DNA of 64,000 bases from Mobilisporobacter senegalensis (GCF_003752155.1 NZ_RJVG01000009.1:62001-126000); one strand, 5' to 3'. Positions 37,001-42,137 are shown, numbered from the stretch's first letter. Program-made: numbers and translations. The notes: generated from the sequence alone by a model not told the origin.

Positions 37001-39128
37001 CCAATGCTGTTTCAATCTCATAATATGCATGTGTAGAAACATTACCCATTTCCATAATATTTTGTCTTCCAACTAAATAGGCTCCTTGTATTTCTGTTAC
37101 TGGAAACGGCTCATACCACATGTCTTTATTGCCTGTTAATTCAGATGTATTGACATCCTCTATCTTTAGTTGTTCCTCAACAAACATAATTATTTGTTCT
37201 AGTGTAGACATTTTTAACAGGCTTACAATAGGAATTTCAACTTGAAATCTTTGATTTATTTCATCCTGGAAACGAATCAGTGTTAATGAACTAACTCCCA
37301 TCTGAGAAATAGCATCATCTACTTTCAAAGAAGTAATAGAGAATACATCTTTTGCAATTTCAAGGATTTGATTTTCAATCTCTGTTTTGTTCCATGGTGA
37401 CTTCTTTGTAGATTTTTCAATACTCTGATAAGAATATGGAGCTATTGCCATAACTTCATCAAACTCATGATTCTCAAATTGCTCCATTAAACGATATCGC
37501 TGCACCTTCCCACTTGTTGTTTTCGGTATCGTTTTTATTGGTATTACATAATCTGCAGCTATTCCTACCCGTTCTAATACCATATTCTGTACTTGATGGG
37601 CAAGTGGCAAAAATGTCTTAACATCATGCCGATCATGTACAAATACTATAATTTCATCTTTGTTAGATGATTGACTGCGAGAATAACACACAACTACTTG
37701 AGACAATTGTGGTATCGCCAATGTTAACATATTTTCTATATCACTGGCATAATAATTCTGACCATTTACAAACAGAATATCCTTCTTCCTGCCCATTACA
37801 ATTAATTCTCCATTGCGTATAAATCCCAAATCTCCCGTATAGAAGAAGCCCTGCTCATTGAAAGGGGAACTATCTTGATTCATATATCCCCCAAATACAT
37901 TTTTCCCTTTGATAACTATATTGCCTATGTAATTTTCTCCTAAGATATGGTCCTCATCATCTACAATCATTAATTCTAATCCATCTAATGGTTGTCCTAC
38001 TATAGCGAACTCTGCTGCATTGGGCTCCTTCGTTTCTACATACTCCACTTCTTGACCAGTACGGGCTTTATGACGGTTAATACATACACTTCTATTATGT
38101 CCTTCTGTAGGAATTGTAACAGCCACACAAGCTTCTGCCATACCATAGACTTGATGGATCGTATTCTCACGCAAGCCATAAGGCGAAAATTTTGCATAAA
38201 ATCGTCTAATGGTATCCATTGATATTGGTTCTGCCCCGCACATTATGTTTCGTACACTGGATAGATCAATATTATTTAAACGGGAACCCTTCATAGTATT
38301 CATCATCCAGTCTAATCCAAAATTAGGACTTGCAAGTACCGTTGCTTTTAATTGTGTACATTTTTGAAAATATAACCAGGATTTCTTTAAAAACATAACA
38401 GAATTTAAGAGGAATTGAGATACTCCCACAAATATAGGAGTTAAATGATAACCTATCAACCCCATATCATGTGTCAATGGTAACCAGCTTGCCATAATAT
38501 CATTTTTCTGTAGTTTCATACGTTCTGATATCTGTGACAAATTATAAGCTAAATTTTTATGTGTCAATTTTACTCCTTTGGGATTACCTGTGCTGCCAGA
38601 CGAATATTGTATATAGGCTACATCCTCACAATCTACTGTAACGCATTGTCCCTCTTCCAAATTCGAAGCTAAGGTTTCATACTCTAAATATTTCAAATTA
38701 TTTGCTTCATAATGTTCTCTAACTATATCTAAATTTTCTTTATCAGAAATTATCCACGCATCTGACAACTGTTTGCTTACTTTTACCAGCTTTTTGAAAG
38801 CTTCCGTATCAGGCGATGCAAGTAGCGGCACAGACAAAGGAACGGGTATCATTCCTCCTAAAATACAACCCCAAAACAACCTTATAAAGAATAGATTATT
38901 GTTTGTCTGAAAGATAATATGAGAGCCCTGTTTAAATCCCTGCTTTTGTAATGCCCCTAAGATGCATTTGGCATTAAAATAAAGCTTTTCATAAGACTCA
39001 AATAATTCAGAGCCATCGTATTGAGTAAAGTAAATTCCCCTTGATTTTTCATTTGCATACTGTTTAAGTAATTGATCCAGTGTTATACTAACTTCATCCT
39101 CTAATAATGATTTTATAAAAGATTTCAT
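22029..39128 (-). CDS. NRPS 1: FAAL loading, heterocyclization and three further modules, ends in half a C domain
   Basis: The 5699-aa protein starts at an ATG preceded by GGGGGAG. Domains (approximate residues): fatty acyl-AMP ligase (1-560, YSSGSTGNPKG near 179), ACP (580-655, GVSSL, Ser614), heterocyclization domain (665-1120, DLLIADGGS at 805-813 fitting DxxxxDxxS), A1 (1135-1620), PCP1 (Ser1654), epimerization domain (1700-2120, HHMIMDVISW), C2 (2165-2600, HHIILDG), A2, PCP2 (Ser3156), C3 (3200-3640), degenerate Cyc C-lobe (3660-3905), A3, PCP3 (Ser4462), C4 (HHILCDA), A4, PCP4 (Ser5492) and the first lobe of C5 (5530-5699, HHIICDG). A1 and A3 share my by-eye code D-L-Y-N-M-S-L-I-W-K, which is cysteine type. 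A2 looks serine-framework and A4 threonine-framework, but both have altered pockets. The likely start unit is fatty acyl-Cys cyclised to a thiazoline and epimerised. Confidence 0.92.
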   Translation of the reverse strand: MKSFIKSLLEDEVSITLDQLLKQYANEKSRGIYFTQYDGSELFESYEKLYFNAKCILGALQKQGFKQGSHIIFQTNNNLFFIRLFWGCILGGMIPVPLSVPLLASPDTEAFKKLVKVSKQLSDAWIISDKENLDIVREHYEANNLKYLEYETLASNLEEGQCVTVDCEDVAYIQYSSGSTGNPKGVKLTHKNLAYNLSQISERMKLQKNDIMASWLPLTHDMGLIGYHLTPIFVGVSQFLLNSVMFLKKSWLYFQKCTQLKATVLASPNFGLDWMMNTMKGSRLNNIDLSSVRNIMCGAEPISMDTIRRFYAKFSPYGLRENTIHQVYGMAEACVAVTIPTEGHNRSVCINRHKARTGQEVEYVETKEPNAAEFAIVGQPLDGLELMIVDDEDHILGENYIGNIVIKGKNVFGGYMNQDSSPFNEQGFFYTGDLGFIRNGELIVMGRKKDILFVNGQNYYASDIENMLTLAIPQLSQVVVCYSRSQSSNKDEIIVFVHDRHDVKTFLPLAHQVQNMVLERVGIAADYVIPIKTIPKTTSGKVQRYRLMEQFENHEFDEVMAIAPYSYQSIEKSTKKSPWNKTEIENQILEIAKDVFSITSLKVDDAISQMGVSSLTLIRFQDEINQRFQVEIPIVSLLKMSTLEQIIMFVEEQLKIEDVNTSELTGNKDMWYEPFPVTEIQGAYLVGRQNIMEMGNVSTHAYYEIETALDIKRLNDALNHVLEHQLMLRTIFDETGFQKVRRSISSYNICIEDLQDLSSDEQQKRILEKRNHRSHFVFQQDHWPLFELSAFILGEKRNYLFLDIDLLIADGGSLLIFIQEIMNYYEKPDMEMKPLEFQFSDYVRALESFRETSAYQRAGDYWQAKIENFAYAPQLPFVREPETIEKPIFQRLEKSLTADKWNIVKSLATQHGVTPSVFLCTIYAEILCKWSNQSRMALNLTLFNRQSFHPDVMKLIGDFTSVLLLDIDLSVHRAFWERASMVQDILFEAVDHRFYSGVDVIRNIASKREMTSKAIMPIVFTSMLFDKLEFTDSMTKWGKIKYGISQTPQVFLDFQVTERDGQLLLTWDYVKDLFDEDMINAMFETYQLRLQQVIENNSASVPLPLKQSELLLDYNHTQGDYEGDLLQKLIDQQCQKTPDVIAVKLGQDTLTYGELARKSNQIARYLAEQNYPHNSYIGVWAERRIETIVNTVAILKAGHAYIPVNPEHPQERIEYIVEHSDIKLMLHPDLYEKENLSSYNDGTLESLENCRQNKAYAIYTSGSTGHPKGVVITHEAVVNTLLDINEKFKVGREDKIIALSSMCFDLSVYDIFGALISGAQLVLIPDLLDMDSIHQIMLEEEITIWNSVPAIMDMYMESTNQDTVQRAFTESLRVVMLSGDWIPLGLPEKIKTRMPKAQVISLGGATEGSIWSIYFPIKEMKPEWKSIPYGYPLKNQQIYVLDEFGEECPVGVPGELHIGGKGVAVGYLGEEEKTKAAFIKHRLGYLYKTGDYGVMRLEGYIEFLGRRDSQVKIRGHRIELGEIEHCINHLPKIRQSVVADYCDQQGEKHLCGYIVADETVELTEIQRELAKYLPDYMVPAQLVQVDEIPLSANGKVDRKLLPDPEKYFEESKMTRGYEAPKTQTEKLVVEAFEHVLGMERVSVNDNFFDLGGDSIKAIHILNKIREAGYDSSMRNLLMERTPKLIAMNLSAKQELIPAEQGEISGEIPLTPIQNYFFAQNMMYPEHFNVCQVFKVREKLNALALEKVLSALVQHHDMLRATYKDKKQVIGKADDKKWYGFTKIECESKEVKEKIKTTKVKMDLEEGPLLQVVLFCTPEQDYMLLVAHHMIMDVISWRILSEDLEKGYCQALDQKEITLPAKTVSFKVWSEGLAHYSQSEKLKRRVAYWSEIENKLVDGKLKEDGVDGGFQPKTAVACLNATITEKLLKESAHAYNTEINDLLLTALGRAVYRVTGQKILALQMEGHGREETVGSFDLGRTIGWFTSIYPVVLEELGTDIAQDIRNTKETLRRVPAHGIDYGIIKNADMVNSEEMDVEAAPDISFNYLGELGTKKESDNPYFQFSQLGYGQDTDPHNQFGPSINVIGHVQEGSLSMTVTCKTSRYSAERIEQIGKAYEEELIAVAGHCSHAQKSESTASDFGERVWTDSEFCYVQEAVKIHGGEIQRIYPLTPMQEGMLYEKLLDESSTKYVVQQTMRLAEVDVEKMHKAFEYLATQHDILRTKICYRGVSVPRQVLLKERIPEFNYMEVDNESAYLDLKEQDVKRGFELEEDTLIRMNLVKINNSGYRLIMTNHHIILDGWCLPILRKELFSAYMATDDERLRVSAKAASNKIGRYEKFVHYINEKDKEISLKYWEDLLQGYETRADILPIGRPEETEEESQSQEFKLSLEVTEQAEAICAQYDVTLNTLVEACWGVLLEKYNLTDDVVYGKVVSGRNAEIEGIEEIVGLFINTIPVRISTTKEDTFADLLKSLQSQAIAANEHDFLSLAEIQNRTVLGRDLIGTLFFFEGYQGTSINIDGNLNVESEYYREQIGYDLGMTAFKSDSLHFRILFSTKVYNKEEINIIGSHLQRLMEQAIAAPQTKLNELDMTNEAEEKKELVQFNATDSDYPRDKTIVQLFEEQVARTPDNTAVVCGDEKLSYAELNARANKLALKLRREYHIQPDDFVAIIAERSLEMVVGLYAILKSGAAYVPIDPFYPEERIKYILEDSQPKAVLIGHGEYDISPEKVVDLYSTRDYEEGAENPEHVNTPHDLIYLVYTSGTTGKPKGVMVEHQHIVNQQIWTQREYPLHEGESLLMKTTCVFDVFAWEVFWWMLEGGKLVILQQGEESQSDKIIKIIQDYKVNAIQFVPSMFNMFLEELDTSKEKINTLRYIINIGEKLNAESVRHYNQLREKGQVRAELLNLYGPAETTVNSSGYHCPTDLNVDKILIGKPISNTQIYILSNEKIAGIGVAGELCIAGESVSRGYLNREELTAQKFIKNPFGSGMMYKTGDLARWLPDGNIEYLGRIDDQVKIRGFRIEPGEIESTLLKLEGVSGAAVVVRQDKQGEKYLCAYVVVRTEVEELDEDKIKSQLRKKLPDYMVPLYIIPIDRIPLSHNGKLNKGALPEPEYKLKEYVAPANREEKLVVEAFEKILGITEISVNDSFFDLGGHSLKATLLCNELGKTIGIKLQLSEIFALATPKRIGEKIRSLQPDSFSEIPKIAKAEFYPMSSVQKRLYLLNEMVGPSISYNISNVIKYENTLDKDQLQGALDKLLEREEILRTSFHLMNGEPVQMIQPDGRVILDYKEADTVDIQAEYDNFVCPFDLSKAPLMRVKLLQTPKASYLMLDIHHIIFDGESLPIMMNRISELYEGHTLPMPRVQYKDFSAWQITQDITKQAAYWKNEFSGEIPILNLNTDFPRPKKMSFKGADVQTKIEEPVCMEIKELAKNYGATEFMIMLSTFMLLLSKYSQQEEIIVGTPVSGRTHVDTQEMLGMFVNSLAIKGKVKQEESFEQVLLGVKEKCLRAYDNQEFQYEDLVEAVDVKRDLSRNPLFDVMFMMSESEIMSGLKSIMSGTWVPMEGKVAKFDLNLMIIHTSEGYVVNLEYCTDLFKQETIKQMVDDYVSLLSEVVKHPEDSLQKLLKKEDVKKEEIDSTQAELNNRANHLAQEVSDLMQALYQRDQAYWKRKVENFPLAPQLPFLSDGKVVNNAAVKRLETKISGKDWTIVKDKALDKKIAPSVVLCTIYAEVLCKWSNQSNMALNLNLSSSQPFHQDGMRLMGDFVSKLLLDIDLSSSREFWERASKIQNGLFEALDHRFYSGVDFIHDLAENRGQEDQAVMPIIFTTMLRDEADSFNTNMGSREEFKYGISQTSQEFLALQVMDKDGELLMAWDYVEDLFDEDMISAMFETYQLRLQQVIENNPASVPLPLKQSKLLLDYNHTQGDYEGDLLQKLIDRQCRKTPDAIAVKLGQDTLTYGELARKSNQIARYLAEQNYPHNSYIGVWAERRIETIVNTVAILKAGHAYIPVNPEHPQERIEYIVEHSDIKLMLHPDIYEKENLSSYNDGTLESLENCRQDKAYAIYTSGSTGHPKGVVITHEAVVNTLLDINEKFKVGREDKIIALSSMCFDLSVYDIFGAFISGAQLVLIPDLLDMDSIHQIMLEEEITIWNSVPAIMDMYMESTNQDTVQRSSTESLRVVMLSGDWIPLGLPEKIKTRMPKAQVISLGGATEGSIWSIYFPIKEVRQEWKSIPYGYPLKNQQIYVLDEFGEECPVGVPGELHIGGKGVAAGYLGEEEKTRASFIKHRLGYLYKTGDYGVMGPEGYIEFLGRRDSQVKIRGHRIELGEIEHCINHLPKIRQSVVADYCDQQGEKHLCGYIVADEMVELAEIQRELAKYLPDYMVPAQLVQVDEIPLSANGKVDRKLLPDPEKYFEESKMTRGYEAPKTQTENLVTEAFAQVLGVNRVGITDSFFDLGGYSLNVIQLCNELEKSTGVRLPLREIFDLVTPKNIAERIKNSKVSAFEEIPKIAEAESYSISSAQKRLYLLDQLTGPGTTYNIPVVIKLKVKPDDERLQRALDQLSEREEILRTSFHMVDGEPIQKIASSARIVLEHSKVNTADSQYIQDEYNDFVQPFDLSKAPLMRAQMLDTPNGSYLFLDIHHILCDAGSMPIMLYEIQELYEERKLLTPRVQYKDFCVWQNARNITEQAAYWKKEFSGDIPILDLMTDYPRPQKQSFRGANFRTQAEEKISIQVKELAKKYGATEFMVLLSTFMSLLGKYSRQEEIIVGTPISGRTHTDTQNMLGMFVNTLAIKGNVCSDDTFENVLSGIKEKCLQAYDNQEYQFEDLVEEVGVKRDFSRNPVFDVMFVLQDNERESYSDSIQFGTRESVEGNISKFDLTLTMISDSEGYKIDFEYSTDLFKPETIQYMAKHFVTLLEEVVMSPEKKMQDIPLTDTDEEEKILGEFNMTDAEYPHNKTIVQLFEEQAARVPDNIAITFKGQQLTYAQLNERANALARKLRKEYDIQPNDFVVILTEKSLEMMVGIYAILKAGAAYVPVDPSYPEERINYIINDCKPKVVLCGAKEPEIYIPILYLHDEANYEMECSNLTHVNQPGDLMYIIYTSGTTGWPKGVMIQHVNVVRLFKNDKFKLDLYENDIWVQFHSYCFDVSVWEIFGSLLNGAKLVIPSEDTVKDAYAFGELLQKEAVTILCQVPSPFYALIDATTGQTINSLRYVILAGEALYPTRLKKWHENNRHCRLVNMYGPTETTVYATYRDIDTEAIERGISDIGKPLPTLKIYMLNGNALCGIGVPGELCITGDGVSQGYLNRQTLTDEKFVDNPLGTGKMYRTGDLARWLPDGNIEYIGRMDDQAKIRGYRIEPGEIESRLLELEGISEAVVVVREDKVQEKYLCAYIIAETEIEEKDVKIHLRKVLPDYMVPAHIIPIDAIPLTRNGKLDRASLPLPEYKSKEYVTPRNENEMLVVQAFEQILGVEDISITDSFFEMGGSSLKAVLLCNELEKATGVRLSLSDIFAFGTPEQIAEKMGSTEVSTFVAIAQVSAAEYYPASAAQKRLYLLDEVTGPNINYNISDVYAYEEPLDKERLQKALDKLLEHEEILRTSFQVVDSEPVQTISPDARVLLDYIEVDTLDIQTEYDKFVQPFNLSEAPLMRVKLVKTTNGSYLFVDIHHIICDGESLPVILHQVNEFYENDGTDRH
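25836..27510 (-). repeat. Near-identical Cys adenylation block, copy in module 3
   Basis: This block matches 34260-35934 at a constant offset of 8424 bp, from the end of the Cyc-type C-lobe through the A domain to the A-PCP linker, with few substitutions. Sequence outside the block diverges sharply, including the preceding Cyc lobe and the following PCP. This points to recent copying or gene conversion of just the adenylation unit. Confidence 0.8.
27510..28215 (-). other. Degenerate heterocyclization C-lobe inserted between C3 and A3
   Basis: After a complete condensation domain the NRPS 1 protein has a short stretch like the first helix of an A domain (AELNNRANHLAQEV), then about 245 residues homologous to the second half of the module 1 Cyc domain (AYWKRKVENFPLAPQLPF onward). 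The first half, with the DxxxxDxxS motif, is missing. The Cyc C-lobe motif SQTPQVFLDFQ of module 1 is SQTSQEFLALQ here, so the conserved Asp is lost. It is in frame and translated but unlikely to be catalytic. Confidence 0.75.
34260..35934 (-). repeat. Near-identical Cys adenylation block, copy in module 1
   Basis: This is the partner of 25836-27510 and lies directly after the intact Cyc domain, the natural context for a Cys-activating A domain. That makes module 1 the likely donor. Confidence 0.8.
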
Positions 39129-39162
39129 ATTTTCTCCCCCTTAATAGTAAGTTTTTACAGAT

Positions 39163-39302
39163 AATTGCGAAACTAATATATATTCTAAATTGTGATACAA
39201 CTCATACAAATTCCTCCGCTCCAACGCTCCTGACCCTTAGCTTCCGCTCCGGAATTGTATTATTTGTATCACAAATAACCAAAATTTTAGAGTTTCGCAA
39301 TT
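39163..39302. repeat. 140-bp nested inverted repeat between the ACP gene and NRPS 1
   Basis: Three nested complementary arms are visible: aattgcgaaact (39163-39174) with agtttcgcaatt (39291-39302), ttgtgatacaa (39190-39200) with ttgtatcacaa (39264-39274), and atacaaattcc (39204-39214) with ggaattgtat (39251-39260). The ~36-base loop is purine-rich in the mRNA and carries GGAGCG three times. It fills the only large gap (178 bases) between early genes of the operon. It could be a MITE-like palindromic repeat, an mRNA stability or processing element, or an attenuator. There is no T-run, so it is not a plain terminator. Confidence 0.75.
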
Positions 39303-39307
39303 GACTA

Positions 39308-39529
39308 TTAACAATTTTTATCCAGGTAGTCCATAATATCCTGCACCACTACCATTTTACGAATCGCCCTTTCTGAAACTTCTACCTCAAACTCCTCTTC
39401 AATCCTTGTAACCAGAGAAAAAACATCCAGTGAATCCAGTCCCAGATCAGCTACTAATGCCGCATCCTCAGAAATTGGTATGTTGCTCTTCACATAGTCC
39501 TGCAGTATTGTTGTCAATTTTTCTAACAT
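39308..39529 (-). CDS. Free-standing acyl carrier protein
   Basis: The 73-aa protein has the carrier motif LGLDSLDVFSL; the Ser (near residue 33) is the phosphopantetheine site. It is acidic and single-domain, like DptF-type carriers in lipopeptide clusters. AAAGGAG lies 7 bases before the ATG. It follows the acyl-AMP ligase by 16 bases, so the pair probably acts together: the ligase activates a fatty acid and loads it on this carrier for transfer to, or modification before, NRPS 1. Confidence 0.9.
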   Translation of the reverse strand: MLEKLTTILQDYVKSNIPISEDAALVADLGLDSLDVFSLVTRIEEEFEVEVSERAIRKMVVVQDIMDYLDKNC

Positions 39530-39545
39530 CCTTCTTCTCCTTTGA

Positions 39546-41156
39546 TCATTTTGTAAAGTTTCTTATAATTTTCTTTGTTGTGGTCTTCTTAAATTCCTCT
39601 TCTCGGAATGTGATGCTCTGTATTTGTTTGAATACCGGCTTTCCATGATTATAGGTATTAATAAACTTTCTTACTGCATCCTGATTTTCCAATTCTGAAA
39701 AGATTGCCGCATGCAAACGATCCTCTTGTCCATACACGATCACTTCATGGATCCATTCACAATTCATCAACTCTGCCTCTATCTCTTCCGGATAAATATT
39801 CTTTCCATTGCTTAAAATAATCAGATTCTTTTCCCGGCCTGTAATATACAAAAATCCTTTTGAATCCAAATATCCAATATCTCCTGTATTGAACCATCCA
39901 TCACAGATTGCATTGTTCGTGGCTTGTTCGTCCTTATAATAACCGAGCATTACGTTTGGTCCTTTGACTAAAATCGGACCATTTCCCTCCTGGTCGCAAG
40001 GTCCTATTTTCACTTCATTGCTTACTAATGGTAAGCCCACACTTTTGTAACTATAGTATTGGTTCCGATTCACCGCAACCACAGGAGAACACTCACTAAT
40101 TCCATATCCGTTTAAAACGGTAATTCCCAACTCTTCGAATCCTTTTATGTACTTACCCTCTAGGAAGGCTCCACCTGAAACAATCAATCCCAAATTCCCA
40201 CCAAACTGATCTATGATTTGCTTAAATAGCAGTCTTCTTATATCAATTCCAATCCTTCTCAGGCAATTACTAATTCCAATGACCCACTTCAGTTTTGTGG
40301 TGATTTTCTTTTCATTTGCAACTTCCCAAATTCGTTTATACATAGTTTCCACAAACATGGGAACTAAGAACATACAATATGGCTTAAACTGTTTTAAATC
40401 TGAATTGAACTTTTTTAAACTGGAGTTAATAGGAATCCGGATACCCCAGTTAAGCATACATAATATACTTGTTGTAAATGCAAAGGTATGATGCAGCGGC
40501 AATACCAGCATTGATGATTCTGTAACCAGGACATTTTGACAAGATCCTGCTACATTAGATGCTAAGTTTCTGTTGCTAAGCATGACCCCTTTTGGTTTTC
40601 CCGTTGTTCCAGAAGTATAGATTATTGTACATAGCTGGTCAGGATCAATCTCATTGTCTATAAAGGTCTTCTTCTGCTGAACTTCCCCTTGTCCTTTCTC
40701 CCTGTATTCATTCATATTTTTCATATTAAAATAACATCGTATCTTTGTACTAAGGGTTTGTAGTTCCTCTGCCACATCCCCGTAATCATCCGAATATACT
40801 ATTGCTTCAACGCCACTATTCTCTGTGATGTTGTAGATTTCTTGAATGGACAGATCTTTGTCAATTGGAACTACCACATTGCTTCCAATCACCGTTGCAA
40901 AATAGCTAACAATCCATTCATAACTATTTTCTCCAATGATGGCAATCTTGCTATCTTTCAAAAGATTGGCATAGAAAAAAGTTCCCAGGTTAATAATGTC
41001 GTCCTGAAACTCTTGATATGTCTTTGTTACATATTCTTTTTTCTGATAAAACTCAAATGCCATATGACTTGGATTATTACTCACCTGATTTCTTACTAAA
41101 TCCTTTAAATCCAAGGGTTGATATGGCTCATATTTTGGATAATCTTTTCCTTTCAT
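39546..41156 (-). CDS. Acyl-AMP ligase / long-chain fatty acid:ACP ligase
   Basis: This 536-aa ANL-superfamily enzyme forms an acyl-adenylate and transfers the acyl group to a thiol, probably the ACP encoded next. Core motifs are IIYTSGTTGKPKGVMLS (near residue 185), NGYGISECSPVV, GWFNTGDIGYLD and the C-terminal TGREKNLIILSNGKN segment. The C-terminal lysine is in the run FKKTTTKKIIRNF. It most resembles the long-chain acyl-CoA synthetase group. It is the first gene of the lipopeptide operon, behind a long hairpin-rich leader. NRPS 1 also carries its own FAAL, so the two activation systems may use different acids or act in sequence. Confidence 0.88.
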   Translation of the reverse strand: MKGKDYPKYEPYQPLDLKDLVRNQVSNNPSHMAFEFYQKKEYVTKTYQEFQDDIINLGTFFYANLLKDSKIAIIGENSYEWIVSYFATVIGSNVVVPIDKDLSIQEIYNITENSGVEAIVYSDDYGDVAEELQTLSTKIRCYFNMKNMNEYREKGQGEVQQKKTFIDNEIDPDQLCTIIYTSGTTGKPKGVMLSNRNLASNVAGSCQNVLVTESSMLVLPLHHTFAFTTSILCMLNWGIRIPINSSLKKFNSDLKQFKPYCMFLVPMFVETMYKRIWEVANEKKITTKLKWVIGISNCLRRIGIDIRRLLFKQIIDQFGGNLGLIVSGGAFLEGKYIKGFEELGITVLNGYGISECSPVVAVNRNQYYSYKSVGLPLVSNEVKIGPCDQEGNGPILVKGPNVMLGYYKDEQATNNAICDGWFNTGDIGYLDSKGFLYITGREKNLIILSNGKNIYPEEIEAELMNCEWIHEVIVYGQEDRLHAAIFSELENQDAVRKFINTYNHGKPVFKQIQSITFREEEFKKTTTKKIIRNFTK

Positions 41157-41248
41157 GTCCCTTATACACTCTCCCTCTCTTAGTTCATTTACGATATTTT
41201 TATTTTTTCATATTTGGATACCTGCATTTGTAGTCTCAATTTTTAGGC

Positions 41249-41283
41249 AAAAAAAATACACCTATTGAAAGCCAGGTGTATTT
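41249..41283 (-). terminator. Intrinsic terminator in the operon leader, about 90 bases before the first gene
   Basis: A perfect 10-bp stem (41274-41283 with 41254-41263) and 10-base loop are followed on the minus strand by a run of eight T. It lies between the promoter at 41516-41544 and the ligase gene. Transcription from that promoter must therefore pass it, which suggests attenuation or antitermination. Confidence 0.8.
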
Positions 41284-41342
41284 ATGATATAATTTATTTG
41301 TTGAATAGATATTATATCAAGCCTAGCTTGCAATAGTATCAC

Positions 41343-41377
41343 AAAATATGTCTCTGTTACCAGCAGAGGCATATTTT
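41343..41377. other. Hairpin in the operon leader
   Basis: A 14-bp arm pair (41343-41356 with 41364-41377) has one mismatch on the minus strand and a 7-base loop. The stem ends in T-rich sequence but no separate T-run follows. It is one of three successive hairpins in the leader. Confidence 0.6.
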
Positions 41378-41384
41378 ATTAAAT

Positions 41385-41419
41385 AAAAAAATAGACATAG
41401 GTATAAGCAACCTACGTCT
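41385..41419 (-). terminator. First intrinsic terminator in the operon leader
   Basis: A 10-bp stem with one G-U pair (41410-41419 with 41393-41402) and a 7-base loop are followed on the minus strand by A and then seven T. It lies about 95 bases downstream of the consensus promoter at 41516-41544. Confidence 0.75.
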
Positions 41420-41515
41420 TCAAAAAGGGAACATTCAAACACTTTCAAATATCTCCATAATAAATATAAAATTCAGTTCTCCCCTATGATTCAATAAAGT
41501 ATACCCTTCTTTTGT

Positions 41516-41544
41516 ATTGTAATACTTTTTTTTCCTATTGTCAA
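41516..41544 (-). promoter_or_regulatory. Probable promoter of the lipopeptide operon
   Basis: On the minus strand TTGACA (41544-41539) and TACAAT (41521-41516) are 17 bases apart, close to the vegetative consensus. The transcript would have a ~350-base leader with two terminator-like hairpins. An extended -10 sequence TGATATAAT at 41311-41319 is a possible secondary start between the hairpins. Confidence 0.65.
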
Positions 41545-41649
41545 CAAATTTTAACAATTCATCCATATTAATGGAAACTGTGAATTTGAATGTTGTGTAA
41601 ATATTTGGTAATTATTTGATATTTCCTATCGTATTACGTATAGTAAGTA

Positions 41650-41745
41650 CTATGCTATCTTAACCTCATTTGGAGTTCTGTATCCCAGTATCTTTCTTGG
41701 ATAATTATTAAGCCAATTTTCTATATACTTTTTATCAGACAACCA
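41650..41745 (-). mobile_element. C-terminal scrap of an IS30-family transposase
   Basis: Minus-strand reading gives WLNNYPRKILGYRTPNEV shortly before a TAG stop. The N-x-x-P-R-K-x-L-G-x-x-T-P pattern is the usual end of IS30-type transposases. Nothing upstream continues the frame as a transposase. It marks an old insertion between the lipopeptide operon and the restriction locus. Confidence 0.65.
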
Positions 41746-41784
41746 CCATACGGCTATCTATCCATAGATACCCACATGGCGGTT
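41741..41784. terminator. Imperfect hairpin after the small gene downstream of hsdR
   Basis: Twenty-base arms (41741-41760 and 41765-41784) pair with about four imperfect positions around a 4-base loop, 20 bases past the stop at 41805. No T-run follows, so it may be a weak terminator. Confidence 0.4.
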
Positions 41785-41804
41785 GTATTTGACATAATAT
41801 TACT

Positions 41805-42137
41805 TTAGAATTCCCCAGCAAGTCCTCTTTCATTAAGAAACGTTTCCGAGTCAGAAATTGCTTTATTCACAACTTCTGTATTCACTTTATTAGGTTCTGT
41901 TTCATTACCAGATGCCAAAACAAGCTGAATTTTTCTCATATTGAAAAGAAGATTTACAAGCAAAGCTACGTTTTCAGTAATAAGCTTTTCTTCTGCGGTG
42001 AAAGTATCCCAATCTGTCTTCTTCAAAACTTCAACTACATTACTTAGCTTATCCATGTGATCTATGTAAACTCTGTTAACCTTATCGGAGCAACCACCGT
42101 GGTCACAGATACTGTGAGAATTGGAATCGGTATTCAC
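41805..42137 (-). CDS. Small hypothetical protein after hsdR
   Basis: This ORF of at most 110 aa has no family I recognise. The N-terminus has a Cys/His cluster (SICDHGGCSDKV) and the rest is predicted mostly helical (MDKLSNVVEVLKKTDW, ENVALLVNLLFNMRKI). The first available start is a GTG at 42137 without a ribosome site. An ATG at 42056 is the next option, so the start is uncertain. It lies 53 bases after hsdR on the same strand and is probably part of that transcript. Confidence 0.5.
   Translation of the reverse strand: MNTDSNSHSICDHGGCSDKVNRVYIDHMDKLSNVVEVLKKTDWDTFTAEEKLITENVALLVNLLFNMRKIQLVLASGNETEPNKVNTEVVNKAISDSETFLNERGLAGEF

Noticed and set aside
41430-41445. Tiny leader ORF MFPF in the operon leader
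   Set aside because: Four codons without a ribosome site and with no amino acid bias related to the pathway; chance is the simplest explanation.
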